Assembly (NCBI RefSeq): GCF_010685995.1
Contig: NZ_JAAGWK010000029.1
Span: forward strand, 1-40,205
Origin: Goekera deserti
Lineage (GTDB): Bacteria > Actinomycetota > Actinomycetes > Mycobacteriales > Geodermatophilaceae
DNA: 40,205 nucleotides
Reading direction: 5' to 3'
Each line of letters opens with the position of its first letter. The stretch's first letter is position 1. Positions 1 through 7,223 of this stretch are shown one piece after another. A program made the position numbers and the translations under genes. A model generated the notes under the pieces. It saw only the letters and a list, made by a program, of their open reading frames with translations. It did not search any database and was not told the DNA's origin.

Positions 1-188
1 TCATCAACCGGCTGGTCGAGGCCGGTAAGGCCGTCGTGGTGATCTCCTCCGAGCTGCCCGAGCTGCTCGGCATCTGTGACCGCATCTACACGCTGTCGGC
101 GGGCCGGATCACCGGCCAGCTGCCGGTGGCCGACGCCAGCCAGGAGAGCCTCATGACTCTCATGACCAAGGAGAGGGAGCTCGTCTGA
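1..188 (+). CDS. Sugar ABC transporter ATP-binding protein, C-terminal fragment
   Basis: This is the last 61 codons of an open frame that enters from the left edge and stops with TGA at 186-188. It reads [20 protein letters not shown] followed by [18 protein letters not shown]. That is the end of the second nucleotide-binding domain of a ribose/xylose-class ABC ATPase (RbsA, XylG, MmsA/GguA type), which powers monosaccharide uptake at the membrane. The ISSELPE stretch is the region around the switch histidine, which is degenerate in the second half of these tandem ATPases. The stop codon shares one base with the start of the permease (TGATG), so the two are translationally coupled. Most of the protein lies outside the window, so the exact substrate class is inferred from the permease. 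Confidence 0.9.
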   Translation, partial: INRLVEAGKAVVVISSELPELLGICDRIYTLSAGRITGQLPVADASQESLMTLMTKERELV

Positions 189-1447
189 TGGCCACGACCG
201 CACCACCGCAGCCCGACCGTGCCCCGGGCGGGGCGCCGGCGGAGCCGCCAGCCTCGGCCGCCCTGCACACCGGCACCAGCGACATCCGCACGCTGCTGAC
301 CCGGAACCTGCGGCAGAGCGGGATCTACATCGCCTTCGTGGCGATCGTCGTGCTGTTCGCCGTGCTGACCGGCGGCACGTCGCTCAGCCCGGGCAACCTC
401 ACCAACATCGTGCTGCAGTACAGCTACATCCTGGTGCTGGCGATCGGCATGGTGATCGTGATCATCGCCGGCCACATCGACCTGTCCGTCGGGTCGGTGG
501 TGGCGCTGACCAGTGCCGTCTCGGCGGTGCTGGTCATCCGTGAGGGCCAGCCCTGGTGGGTCGGCATCATCGCGGCGCTGGCCGTGGGCATCGTCGTCGG
601 CGCCTGGCACGGGTTCTGGGTGGCCTACATCGGCATCCCCGCGTTCATCGTCACCCTGGCCGGCATGCTGCTGTTCCGCGGCATGACGCAGGAGGTGCTG
701 AACAACGTCTCGCTGTCGCCGTTCCCGTCGGAGTACAGCAAGACCGCCAGCGGGTTCCTCAACGGGCTGCTGGGCGGCAACGGCTACGACGCGTTCACGC
801 TTCTGATCGGCGCCTTCGCCGTCGGCGGGTACGCGGTGAGCGTCTACCGCACCCGGGTCGCCCGGGTGAAGTACCGCCAGCCGGTCGAGTCGATGGGCCT
901 GTTCGTCGCCAAGATCGTCGTCGTCGGTGCCGTGGTCATGGCGTTCGCCTGGCAGCTGGCGCACGCCCGCGGCCTGCCGATCGTGCTGATCATCCTGGGC
1001 GTGCTGGTGATCGCCTACGGGATCATCACCAAGCGCACCGTGTTCGGCCGCCAGGTCTACGCGATCGGTGGCAACCTGTCCGCCGCGACGCTGTCCGGGG
1101 TGAAGGTCAAGGCCGTCAACTTCTGGATCTTCGTCAACATGGGCCTGCTGTCCGGCGTCGCCGGGGTCATCTACTCCTCGCGGTCCAACGGTGCCCAGCC
1201 CAGCGCCGGCAACGCCTTCGAGCTGGACGCCATCGCCGCGGTCTTCATCGGTGGCGCCGCCGTGACCGGTGGCGTGGGCACGATCGTGGGCGCCGTCGTC
1301 GGTGGCCTGCTGGTCGCGGTCATGAGCAACGGCATGCAGCTGATGAACATCGACCAGTCCACCCAGGCCATGGTCAAGGGCCTGGTGCTGCTGCTCGCGG
1401 TCGCCTTCGACGTCTACAACAAGCGGCGGGCCGGCGCCTCGCGCTGA
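188..1447 (+). CDS. mmsB: Multiple-monosaccharide ABC transporter permease (MmsB/GguB type)
   Basis: A 419-residue integral membrane permease of the ribose/xylose branched ABC family. It would form the sugar channel with the ATPase just upstream and a periplasmic-type binding protein probably encoded left of the window. After about 45 polar residues come roughly ten hydrophobic segments. The signature GHIDLSVGSVVAL is near residue 97, and a long loop interrupts the helices near residue 185, as in MmsB/XylH. The length (about 400) and the long cytoplasmic N-terminus fit the multiple-monosaccharide (glucose, galactose, arabinose, xylose) subgroup better than RbsC (about 320). XylH is the main alternative. 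The ATG at 188 overlaps the ATPase stop. A strong hairpin follows the stop codon. Confidence 0.9.
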   Translation: MATTAPPQPDRAPGGAPAEPPASAALHTGTSDIRTLLTRNLRQSGIYIAFVAIVVLFAVLTGGTSLSPGNLTNIVLQYSYILVLAIGMVIVIIAGHIDLSVGSVVALTSAVSAVLVIREGQPWWVGIIAALAVGIVVGAWHGFWVAYIGIPAFIVTLAGMLLFRGMTQEVLNNVSLSPFPSEYSKTASGFLNGLLGGNGYDAFTLLIGAFAVGGYAVSVYRTRVARVKYRQPVESMGLFVAKIVVVGAVVMAFAWQLAHARGLPIVLIILGVLVIAYGIITKRTVFGRQVYAIGGNLSAATLSGVKVKAVNFWIFVNMGLLSGVAGVIYSSRSNGAQPSAGNAFELDAIAAVFIGGAAVTGGVGTIVGAVVGGLLVAVMSNGMQLMNIDQSTQAMVKGLVLLLAVAFDVYNKRRAGASR

Positions 1448-1457
1448 CCCACGGGGC

Positions 1458-1481
1458 CCGGCCGGCCGCTCAGCCGGCCGG
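1458..1481. terminator. Bidirectional terminator between convergent genes
   Basis: CCGGCCGGC at 1458-1466 pairs perfectly with GCCGGCCGG at 1473-1481 around a six-base loop. It lies immediately after the permease stop. It also contains the stop codon of the convergent GGDEF gene in its loop and that gene's last codons in one arm. There is no T-tract, as is usual for actinobacterial intrinsic terminators. Confidence 0.6.
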
Positions 1482-3452
1482 CAGCACCGCCGGGTCGGCC
1501 GTCTCCAGCCGGTCGCGGCCGCCCGCCTTGGCCCGGTAGAGCGCGGCGTCCGCCCGGCCGAGCACGTCGCCGGGCCGGTCGCCGGCGTGCCACGCGGCCA
1601 TCCCGACGCTGCAGGTCTGGCCGTCGGGCACGGCGCCGCGCAGCCGCTCCAGCACCACCCGGGCCTCGGCCGGGGTGGTGCCGGCCAGCGCGACGGCGAA
1701 CTCCTCCCCGCCCCAGCGGGCCAGCACGTCACCGGGGCGCAGCAGGCCCAGGGCGCGGCCGGCGAAGCGCCGCAGCAGGTCGTCGCCGGCCGGGTGCCCG
1801 AAGGTGTCGTTGAAGCGCTTGAAGTGGTCGAGGTCCAGCAGTGCCACCGTCAGCGGGCGGCCGTCCCGCGCGGCGGACGCCGCCAGCCCGGCGAGCGCGG
1901 CGTCCCAGGCCCTCCGGTTGCCGACGCCGGTGAGGGCGTCGGTGGTCGCCGACGCACGCAGCTGGGCCAGCAGGTCCTCGTTCTCCAGGGCGACGGCGGC
2001 CTCGTCGGCCAGCATCGCGACCGCGGCCGCGCGGTGGTCGGTCACCGAGTCGACCCGCTCGGACCACGAGACGCCGAGGACGCCGCGGGTCACCCCGCGC
2101 TGGGTGATCGGCTGCCACATGACCGACCGTGCGCCGGAGAGGGCCAGCAGGGCGTTGTCCACGAGGGGATGCTCCGCCGGGTCGGCGAGGAACAGCGGCC
2201 GGCCCGTGCGGTACACCTCGGTCGTGGCCGAGACCGTGCCGAGCGGCACGGTGGTGCCGCGCAGGTGCGGGTGGGACGACGTCCCCAGCACCAGGGAGTC
2301 GGGGTCCGGCGCGTCGAGCGGTGGCTCGAACAGGGACACCGTGTCGGCCTGGGCGATCGCCCGGGTGGCGGCGACGATCGTCGACCGGACGTCGTCACCG
2401 GCCCGGACCCGGCGCATGGCGCCGGCGATCGCCGCGAGGTCGGCCCGCGACTCGTGCAACGCCTGCTCGGCGGCCCGGCGGTCGGTGACGTCGTGCACGT
2501 AGGCGACGACCCGCCGGTCGGAGCCGGGCAGCTCCGTGGCGGTGATCTGCGCCCAGCGCAGCTCGCCGTCCGGGCGCCGGTAGCGCTTCTCCATCCGGCC
2601 GACGCCACCGCTCGACCCACGCACCCAGTCGAGGGTGACCACGAGGTCCCGGTCCGCGGCATCGGTGAAGCCGGTGCTGGTGGACCCGAGCACGGAGTCG
2701 GCAGGGCGGCCGACCAGGGCGCAGAACGCCGGGTTGACCGACAGGAAACGGCCCTCGGCGTCGGTGACGGTGATGCCCACGGGCGAGGAGTCCAGCAGCA
2801 CGCGCACGTCGGCCTCGGCCTCGGCCAGGGCTGCCGCCGTCCGCTCCGCCGCGCGGGTGCGGTCGTCCAGCTCGACGACCACGCGGTTCAGCAGGGCCTC
2901 CCGGCGGCGGCGCAGCGCGTGCACGATCATGCCGACGACGAGTGCCACGACCACGGCCGGGGCCTGCTCGCCCGGCGTCCCGTCGGCGGTGGGCCACAGC
3001 ACGAGGGTCGCCGACCAGCACGCGACCAGGGTCCCGGTCATCAGGGTGGCGAGCACGGTCGAGCGCACGCCGGCCGCGAGGGCGACGATGGTCAGCGTGA
3101 ACTCGGCGACCTGGACCGCGCCCTGCGTCGCCAGCAGCAGCGTGACCACGTTGACCACCGGGGCGATACCGAGCAGGTCGGCGTGGCGGACCTCCTGCCG
3201 GTGACCGCGCCGGATGCCCCGGGCCAGGATGACGGCGACCACCAGGAGCACGGCGACGGTGAGCAGGGCGATCCCGGACACCCAGACGGCCTGGTGCCCG
3301 GGCAGCAGCGCTGCCTGGAAGGCGGCGATGAGCAGGTAGACCGCCGCCAGGCCGGCGGAGACGCCGACGGCGGCCCGGGCGGAGTCCCCGACGGCCGGTG
3401 ACACGGCGCGCGGGGTCGCCACGTGCGCGCGTGTCCGCGGCGTCCCTCGCAT
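1470..3452 (-). CDS. Membrane PAS-GAF-GGDEF diguanylate cyclase
   Basis: A 660-residue predicted diguanylate cyclase that makes c-di-GMP from GTP at the membrane. Residues about 25-180 hold several hydrophobic helices (for example AVYLLIAAFQAALL and AVLLVVAVILA). A PAS domain follows at about 205-335, with DSSPVGITVTDAEGRFLSVN and the C-terminal YVHDVTDRRAAE. A GAF domain spans about 340-480 and the GGDEF domain about 495-650. The active-site motif is GGEEF at residues 581-585. RPGD five residues before it matches the RxxD inhibitory site, so both activity and product inhibition are expected. No EAL domain is present. The ATG at 3452 is the first plausible start. The gene converges on the sugar permease across a shared hairpin. 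The sensed signal cannot be read from the sequence. Confidence 0.9.
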   Translation of the reverse strand: MRGTPRTRAHVATPRAVSPAVGDSARAAVGVSAGLAAVYLLIAAFQAALLPGHQAVWVSGIALLTVAVLLVVAVILARGIRRGHRQEVRHADLLGIAPVVNVVTLLLATQGAVQVAEFTLTIVALAAGVRSTVLATLMTGTLVACWSATLVLWPTADGTPGEQAPAVVVALVVGMIVHALRRRREALLNRVVVELDDRTRAAERTAAALAEAEADVRVLLDSSPVGITVTDAEGRFLSVNPAFCALVGRPADSVLGSTSTGFTDAADRDLVVTLDWVRGSSGGVGRMEKRYRRPDGELRWAQITATELPGSDRRVVAYVHDVTDRRAAEQALHESRADLAAIAGAMRRVRAGDDVRSTIVAATRAIAQADTVSLFEPPLDAPDPDSLVLGTSSHPHLRGTTVPLGTVSATTEVYRTGRPLFLADPAEHPLVDNALLALSGARSVMWQPITQRGVTRGVLGVSWSERVDSVTDHRAAAVAMLADEAAVALENEDLLAQLRASATTDALTGVGNRRAWDAALAGLAASAARDGRPLTVALLDLDHFKRFNDTFGHPAGDDLLRRFAGRALGLLRPGDVLARWGGEEFAVALAGTTPAEARVVLERLRGAVPDGQTCSVGMAAWHAGDRPGDVLGRADAALYRAKAGGRDRLETADPAVLPAG

Positions 3453-3499
3453 GTCGTGGTCATCGGACCCGGCGGGGGGCCGCTGGAGCGCCGGCCCCG

Positions 3500-3518
3500 A
3501 CCCCTGCCTCCCGGGGGT
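3500..3518. terminator. Weak hairpin after the arginine deiminase gene
   Basis: ACCCC at 3500-3504 pairs with GGGGT at 3514-3518 in the gap between the arcA stop and the next minus-strand gene. The stem is only five base pairs, so this is a weak terminator candidate. Confidence 0.3.
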
Positions 3519-3522
3519 GAGG

Positions 3523-4764
3523 TCAGAGCGGCTCGCGCCGCACCGGGCAGGACATGCAGCGCGGGCCGCCCCGGCCGCTGCCCAGCTCCGACCCGGCGAT
3601 CGGCACCACCTCGATGCCGGCCGCCTCCAGCGCCGCGTTGGTCACGGTGTTCCGCTCGTAGGCCACCGCCAGCCGGGGCGCCAGCGCCAGGGTGTTGTTG
3701 CCGTCGTCCCACTGCTCGCGCTCGGCGGTGACCGGGTCCAGGCCGGTGTCGATCACCCGCAGCCGGTCGATGCCCATCGCGGCGGCCGCGGCCACCAGGA
3801 ACGGCTGCGGCCCGGTCACCGACAGCTCGGTGGTGTCGTCGTCATCGGGCAGCTGCTCGCCCGCGGTCACCGTCCACGCCTGCAGGTGGTCGGCCACGGC
3901 CGGGTACATGACCACGGCGTCGACGTCGACCATCGTGCAGATGGTGTCCAGGTGCATCATCGCCCGCTCCTGCGCGATCGGGACGACCAGCACCGTGTGC
4001 GCCAGCCCCCGGGCGAACACCCGCCGGGCCAGCCGCTCCGCGCCCCCGGGTGTGGTCCGCTCGCCCACGCCGACGGCCACCACGCCGGCGGCCAGCAGCA
4101 GCACGTCCCCGCCCTCCAGGTGCTCCAGCTCCGAGCCGTACAGCTGCTCGGCGCCGGAGAACCGCGGGTGGTGGGCGTAGACGGCGGCGGTGATCGTGCT
4201 CTCCCGGTGCCGGGCCGGCATCGCCAGCGACGTCACCGCCACCTGGTCGCCCACCCACACCGAGGAGTCCCGGGTGAACAGCAGGTTGGGCAGCGGCGGC
4301 ACCACGAAGTCCCCGCGCTCCATCACCTGGTAGGCCAGGCCGCGCCCGCCGCGCAGCTCGTCGTGGGCCAGCCCGGCGATCAGCGTCGCGGCCAGGTCGG
4401 CCGGCGCCAGCCCGGACAGGTGCGCGGTGGTGGCGTGCCGCAGCGTGGCCCCGAGCCGGGGGTCGTCGACCGCGGCGGCGATCAGCGACGTGCGGGCCTC
4501 GGGCAGGGCCATCACGTCGGCCAGCAGCGCGTCCAGGTGCAGCACCTCGACGCCGCGGTCGCGCAGCGCCTGGGCGAACGCGTCGTGCTCCTCCTGCGCG
4601 CGGGCCACCCAGGGCACGCCGTCGAACAGCAGCTGGTCGTTGTTGCGCGGGGTCAGCCGGCGCAGCTCGGCGCCGGGCCGGTGCAGCACGACCGTGGACA
4701 GCCGCCCGACCTCGCTCGTCGCGCCCAGCGGAGCCGGGTCACCTGGCGGCGGGGAGATCTGCAT
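3523..4764 (-). CDS. arcA: Arginine deiminase
   Basis: A 413-residue cytoplasmic enzyme that hydrolyses L-arginine to citrulline and ammonia, the first step of the arginine deiminase pathway. Family landmarks are visible in order: [15 protein letters not shown] near residue 17, the FDGVPWV segment near 47, [17 protein letters not shown], the MHLDT histidine block, and the C-terminal [11 protein letters not shown]. The nucleophilic cysteine is the first of the two (about residue 403). Length and C-terminus match the family (about 410). Neighbours do not include arcB, arcC or an arginine/ornithine antiporter, so energy-yielding fermentation cannot be inferred from this locus. A CAGCCT hexamer seven bases before the ATG could be a -10 for a nearly leaderless transcript; no clear Shine-Dalgarno is seen. 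Confidence 0.95.
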   Translation of the reverse strand: MQISPPPGDPAPLGATSEVGRLSTVVLHRPGAELRRLTPRNNDQLLFDGVPWVARAQEEHDAFAQALRDRGVEVLHLDALLADVMALPEARTSLIAAAVDDPRLGATLRHATTAHLSGLAPADLAATLIAGLAHDELRGGRGLAYQVMERGDFVVPPLPNLLFTRDSSVWVGDQVAVTSLAMPARHRESTITAAVYAHHPRFSGAEQLYGSELEHLEGGDVLLLAAGVVAVGVGERTTPGGAERLARRVFARGLAHTVLVVPIAQERAMMHLDTICTMVDVDAVVMYPAVADHLQAWTVTAGEQLPDDDDTTELSVTGPQPFLVAAAAAMGIDRLRVIDTGLDPVTAEREQWDDGNNTLALAPRLAVAYERNTVTNAALEAAGIEVVPIAGSELGSGRGGPRCMSCPVRREPL

Positions 4765-4817
4765 GGGGGAGAGGCTGGCACAGCTGCTCCGGGCGCGCGC
4801 CGTGGTGCACTGTCCCG

Positions 4818-5090
4818 GTGACCAACGAGACCCCCCGCCCGCGCCGGCGCAGCCGGCCCGACCGCCGACCCGTGGGCGACGCCCCGCTGCCCCGGCTGGT
4901 CACGCTGTCCTTCGCGCTGGGCGCCGGGCTGCTGGTCGCCGGGGTGCTGCTGGTCGTGCTGGACGCCCTGGGCGTCGAGCAGGTGGGCATGCTCGGGTGG
5001 GCCGCGGTGATCGTCGTCGCGGCGGTCCTCGGCGGGCTCGTCGCCCGGGCCGTCGTCCCCCGGCTGCTGGTGCGCGGCGACCGACCCTAG
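4818..5090 (+). CDS. Small two-helix membrane protein of unknown function
   Basis: A 90-residue protein starting at GTG. The first 28 residues are basic and proline/arginine-rich ([14 protein letters not shown]). Two hydrophobic segments follow, at about 29-50 ([22 protein letters not shown]) and 57-78 ([19 protein letters not shown]), and the tail is short and basic. It would sit in the cytoplasmic membrane with both ends inside. I recognise no family. It is divergent from arcA (53 bp between starts) and convergent with the STAS gene. Codon-position GC bias looks coding, but a gene this short in such GC-rich DNA is less certain than its neighbours. Confidence 0.65.
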   Translation: MTNETPRPRRRSRPDRRPVGDAPLPRLVTLSFALGAGLLVAGVLLVVLDALGVEQVGMLGWAAVIVVAAVLGGLVARAVVPRLLVRGDRP

Positions 5091-5095
5091 GGGTC
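5083..5095. terminator. Short palindrome holding both convergent stop codons
   Basis: GACCC (5083-5087), TAG, GGGTC (5091-5095). The loop TAG is the stop of the small membrane protein gene, and the opposite-strand stop of the STAS gene begins inside the right arm. It may act as a minimal bidirectional terminator, but five pairs is weak. Confidence 0.35.
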
Positions 5096-5450
5096 AGGAG
5101 CGGGCGTCGGCCCGGGCCGCGGACACCGAGCGGAACACCCGGTACAGCCCGGTCTGCGCCAGCAGCTCGCGCAGCGCCCGGGAGGGCTCCACCAGCTCCA
5201 GCTCGCAGCCGGCCCGCTTCTGCTTCCGCCCGAGGTGCACCAGCAGCTCCAGCCCCGCCGAGCTCATGTAGGTGACGTCCCGGACGTCGGCCCGGGCCGG
5301 CCAGCGCGCGGGTGGCACGGTCACGCGGAACTCGCGGACGACCTGGCGGTCGATCTCACCGGAGAAGTGCAGGACGGGTTGGCCGGCGTCGTCGACCAGG
5401 CACACACGACCCTGCGAGACGCCGTCGGGCACGTTGTTCGACCCAGACAT
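5094..5450 (-). CDS. STAS-domain anti-sigma-factor antagonist-like protein
   Basis: A protein of about 118 residues with a single STAS fold (SpoIIAA/RsbV type). Such proteins bind anti-sigma kinases and release an alternative sigma factor when dephosphorylated. The pattern runs from beta-strand PVLHFSGEIDRQVVREF to VRDVTYMSSAGLELLVHLGRK, then CELELVEPSRALRELLAQTG. The MSSAGLELL segment is where the phosphorylatable serine of the family sits. I chose the ATG at 5450 because GGGG-rich sequence lies about ten bases upstream; an in-frame GTG at 5504 would add 18 unconserved residues. No anti-sigma kinase or sigma gene is adjacent. It follows the flavoprotein gene on the same strand by 69 bp. Confidence 0.82.
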   Translation of the reverse strand: MSGSNNVPDGVSQGRVCLVDDAGQPVLHFSGEIDRQVVREFRVTVPPARWPARADVRDVTYMSSAGLELLVHLGRKQKRAGCELELVEPSRALRELLAQTGLYRVFRSVSAARADARS

Positions 5451-5519
5451 GACGGCGCCCCTACCCCCGGACGGCGGCAGGCAACCACTGTGACCGTCCG
5501 ACACACCCGTCGGGGTCGC

Positions 5520-7181
5520 TCAGTCGGGCAGCAGCACCCCGGGGTTGCACACGCCGGTCGGGTCGAGCTGCTGCTTGACCGCCCGGAGCAGGCTGATGCC
5601 CAGCGGGCCGGCCTCCTGCGCCAGCCACGGCCGGTGGTCGGTGCCGACCGCGTGGTGATGGGTCAGCGTGCCGCCCGCGGCCAGCAGCGCGTCGGTGGCG
5701 GCCCGCTTGGCGCCCAGCCACTGCTGGATGGGCAGGGCGTCGTCCCGGTCGGCGAGCACGGTCACGTACAGCGAGGCGCCGGTGGGGTACCCGTGGCTCA
5801 GGTGGGTCATGACCAGCGGGTGCCGGCCGCCCCGGTCCAGCGCCCCGCGCAGCGCCGCCCGCACCGCGTCGTACACCGTGGGCAACGCCGTCCAGGTGGC
5901 GGCGGTCTCCAGCGTCTCCACCAGCAGCCCCTGGTCCAGCAGCCGGTCGCGCAGGTAGGGGGCGGAGAACCGGCCGTGCACCCACGCCCGGCCGACGCCC
6001 CCGCCGAGCCGCACCGCGCCGCCGTCCCGCAGCAGGGACGACGCCGCCCGGCGGCGCGCCCGCGCCACCGACGGGATGCCCTCCCAGCCGACCACGAGCA
6101 GGCAGCCCTGCCCGCGGCGCCGCGCCCGCAGCGACCCGCGCACTGCCCGGGCGCCGACCCCGGAGGCCATCAGCAGCGTCGCCCGGCTCTCGTCGGCGTC
6201 GGACAGCCGGACGACGTCGGGCAGCAGGTCGTGCCGGGCCAGCTGCTGCAGGGTGGCGAGCCCGGCGGCCCAGGTGCGGAACGACCAGCCCTCGTAGTGC
6301 CGACCGCGCGGCCGCGGGCGCACCCGCAGGGTCAGCTCGGTGATCACGCCGAGGGTGCCCTCGGAGCCCAGTGCCAGGCCCAGCAGGTCCGGCCCGGCCG
6401 CGGAGGCCGGCGGGTGGCCCAGCTGCAGGACGCCGGCCGGGGTGGCCAGGGTGAGCCCGGCGACCAGGTCGTCGAACCGGCCCACCCCGGTGGAGGACTG
6501 CCCGGCCGACCGGGTGGCGGCGTACCCGCCGAGCGTCGCGTACTCCCAGCTCTGCGGCAGGTGCCCGAGGGTGAGCCCGTCCCGGGCCAGGGCCTCCTCC
6601 AGCGCCGGGCCGCGCATGCCGGGGCCGACGGTGACCAGCGAGGAGTGCACGTCCACCGACCGCACCGAGCTCATCCGGCCCAGGTCGACGGCGACCACCG
6701 GCCGGTCGTCGGCGTCGCTGCCGGACAGCCCGCCGACGACGCTGGTGCCGCCGCCGAACGGCACCGCGACGACCCCGTGCTCGCTGCACAGCCGCAGCAC
6801 GGCGGCGACCTCCTCGGTGGTGCCGGGGGTGAGCACGGCGTCCGGGGCGTCGGAGGCGTCGCCGGAGCGCCGGCGCAGCAGGTCCAGGTAGCTCTTGCCG
6901 CCGGTGCGGCGCAGCCGCGCGTCCCGGTCCTCGGACACCTCGCCGGCGCCGAGCAGCTCGGTGAACGCCTGCCGGGCGGCCTCCGGCAGCCGGGACGCGG
7001 CCACCCGGATGTCGCCGACCGGGACCGGTGGGGTGGCCCGCGGCGTCCAGCCCAGCTCCCGGGTCAGGAAGCGGCGGGCCGGCCGGGGCAGCACCGCGGC
7101 CGGGGTGTCGGCGTCCCCGCCGCCGGGGTGCGACGGGGGCGGGCCCCAGCCCTGGATCGTCAGCTCGGACTGCTCGGGCAC
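5520..7181 (-). CDS. FAD-binding oxidase, alkyl-DHAP synthase-like
   Basis: About 553 residues of the VAO/PCMH flavoprotein family, closest in motifs to alkyldihydroxyacetonephosphate synthase (AGPS), which makes the ether bond of ether lipids. The FAD-binding region has PFGGGTSVVGGLSG, then LPQSWEYATLGGYAATRSAGQ and GSEGTLGVITELTLRVRP. The C-terminal half has LSHGYPTGASLYVTV and the diagnostic HHHAVGTDHRPWL near the end, like the triple-histidine motif of AGPS. A D-lactate/glycolate oxidase role is the alternative. The GTG at 7181 (MPEQSELTIQGWG) is preferred over a GTG 11 codons upstream, which would overlap the promoter region of the divergent glpD. Pairing with glpD, which acts on glycerol-3-phosphate/DHAP, supports a DHAP-linked substrate. 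Confidence 0.82.
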   Translation of the reverse strand: MPEQSELTIQGWGPPPSHPGGGDADTPAAVLPRPARRFLTRELGWTPRATPPVPVGDIRVAASRLPEAARQAFTELLGAGEVSEDRDARLRRTGGKSYLDLLRRRSGDASDAPDAVLTPGTTEEVAAVLRLCSEHGVVAVPFGGGTSVVGGLSGSDADDRPVVAVDLGRMSSVRSVDVHSSLVTVGPGMRGPALEEALARDGLTLGHLPQSWEYATLGGYAATRSAGQSSTGVGRFDDLVAGLTLATPAGVLQLGHPPASAAGPDLLGLALGSEGTLGVITELTLRVRPRPRGRHYEGWSFRTWAAGLATLQQLARHDLLPDVVRLSDADESRATLLMASGVGARAVRGSLRARRRGQGCLLVVGWEGIPSVARARRRAASSLLRDGGAVRLGGGVGRAWVHGRFSAPYLRDRLLDQGLLVETLETAATWTALPTVYDAVRAALRGALDRGGRHPLVMTHLSHGYPTGASLYVTVLADRDDALPIQQWLGAKRAATDALLAAGGTLTHHHAVGTDHRPWLAQEAGPLGISLLRAVKQQLDPTGVCNPGVLLPD

Positions 7182-7184
7182 GGC

Positions 7185-7190
7185 TACAGT
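7185..7190 (+). promoter_or_regulatory. Predicted -10 element for the glpD transcript
   Basis: TACAGT matches TANNNT and stands exactly six bases before a GTG at 7197, the spacing expected for a leaderless actinobacterial transcript. That GTG opens a nine-codon frame leading into glpD. Confidence 0.5.
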
Positions 7191-7196
7191 CTGCCG

Positions 7197-7223
7197 GTGC
7201 CCGACCCCGGACACCCGTCGTGA
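7197..7223 (+). CDS. Possible leaderless leader peptide of glpD
   Basis: GTG at 7197 reads MPDPGHPS and stops at TGA 7221-7223. The stop overlaps the GTG start of glpD at 7220 (GTGA). A TACAGT box six bases upstream would make it the first codon of the transcript. It may serve to load ribosomes and pass them to glpD by termination-reinitiation. With only eight residues it cannot be supported by coding statistics, so it is a hypothesis from geometry alone. Confidence 0.3.
   Translation: MPDPGHPS

Noticed and set aside
86-1732. Long open frames opposite to real genes (for example minus strand 86-1732, plus strand 1587-3401 and 5235-7223)
   Set aside because: In very GC-rich DNA the antisense frames stay open. 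Their translations are low-complexity (runs of Arg, Pro, Gly, His, Gln, Asp) with no family motifs, and they overlap well-supported genes.
5451-5504. Longer STAS protein starting at GTG 5504
   Set aside because: The extra 18 residues are not domain-like, and the ATG at 5450 has better upstream sequence.
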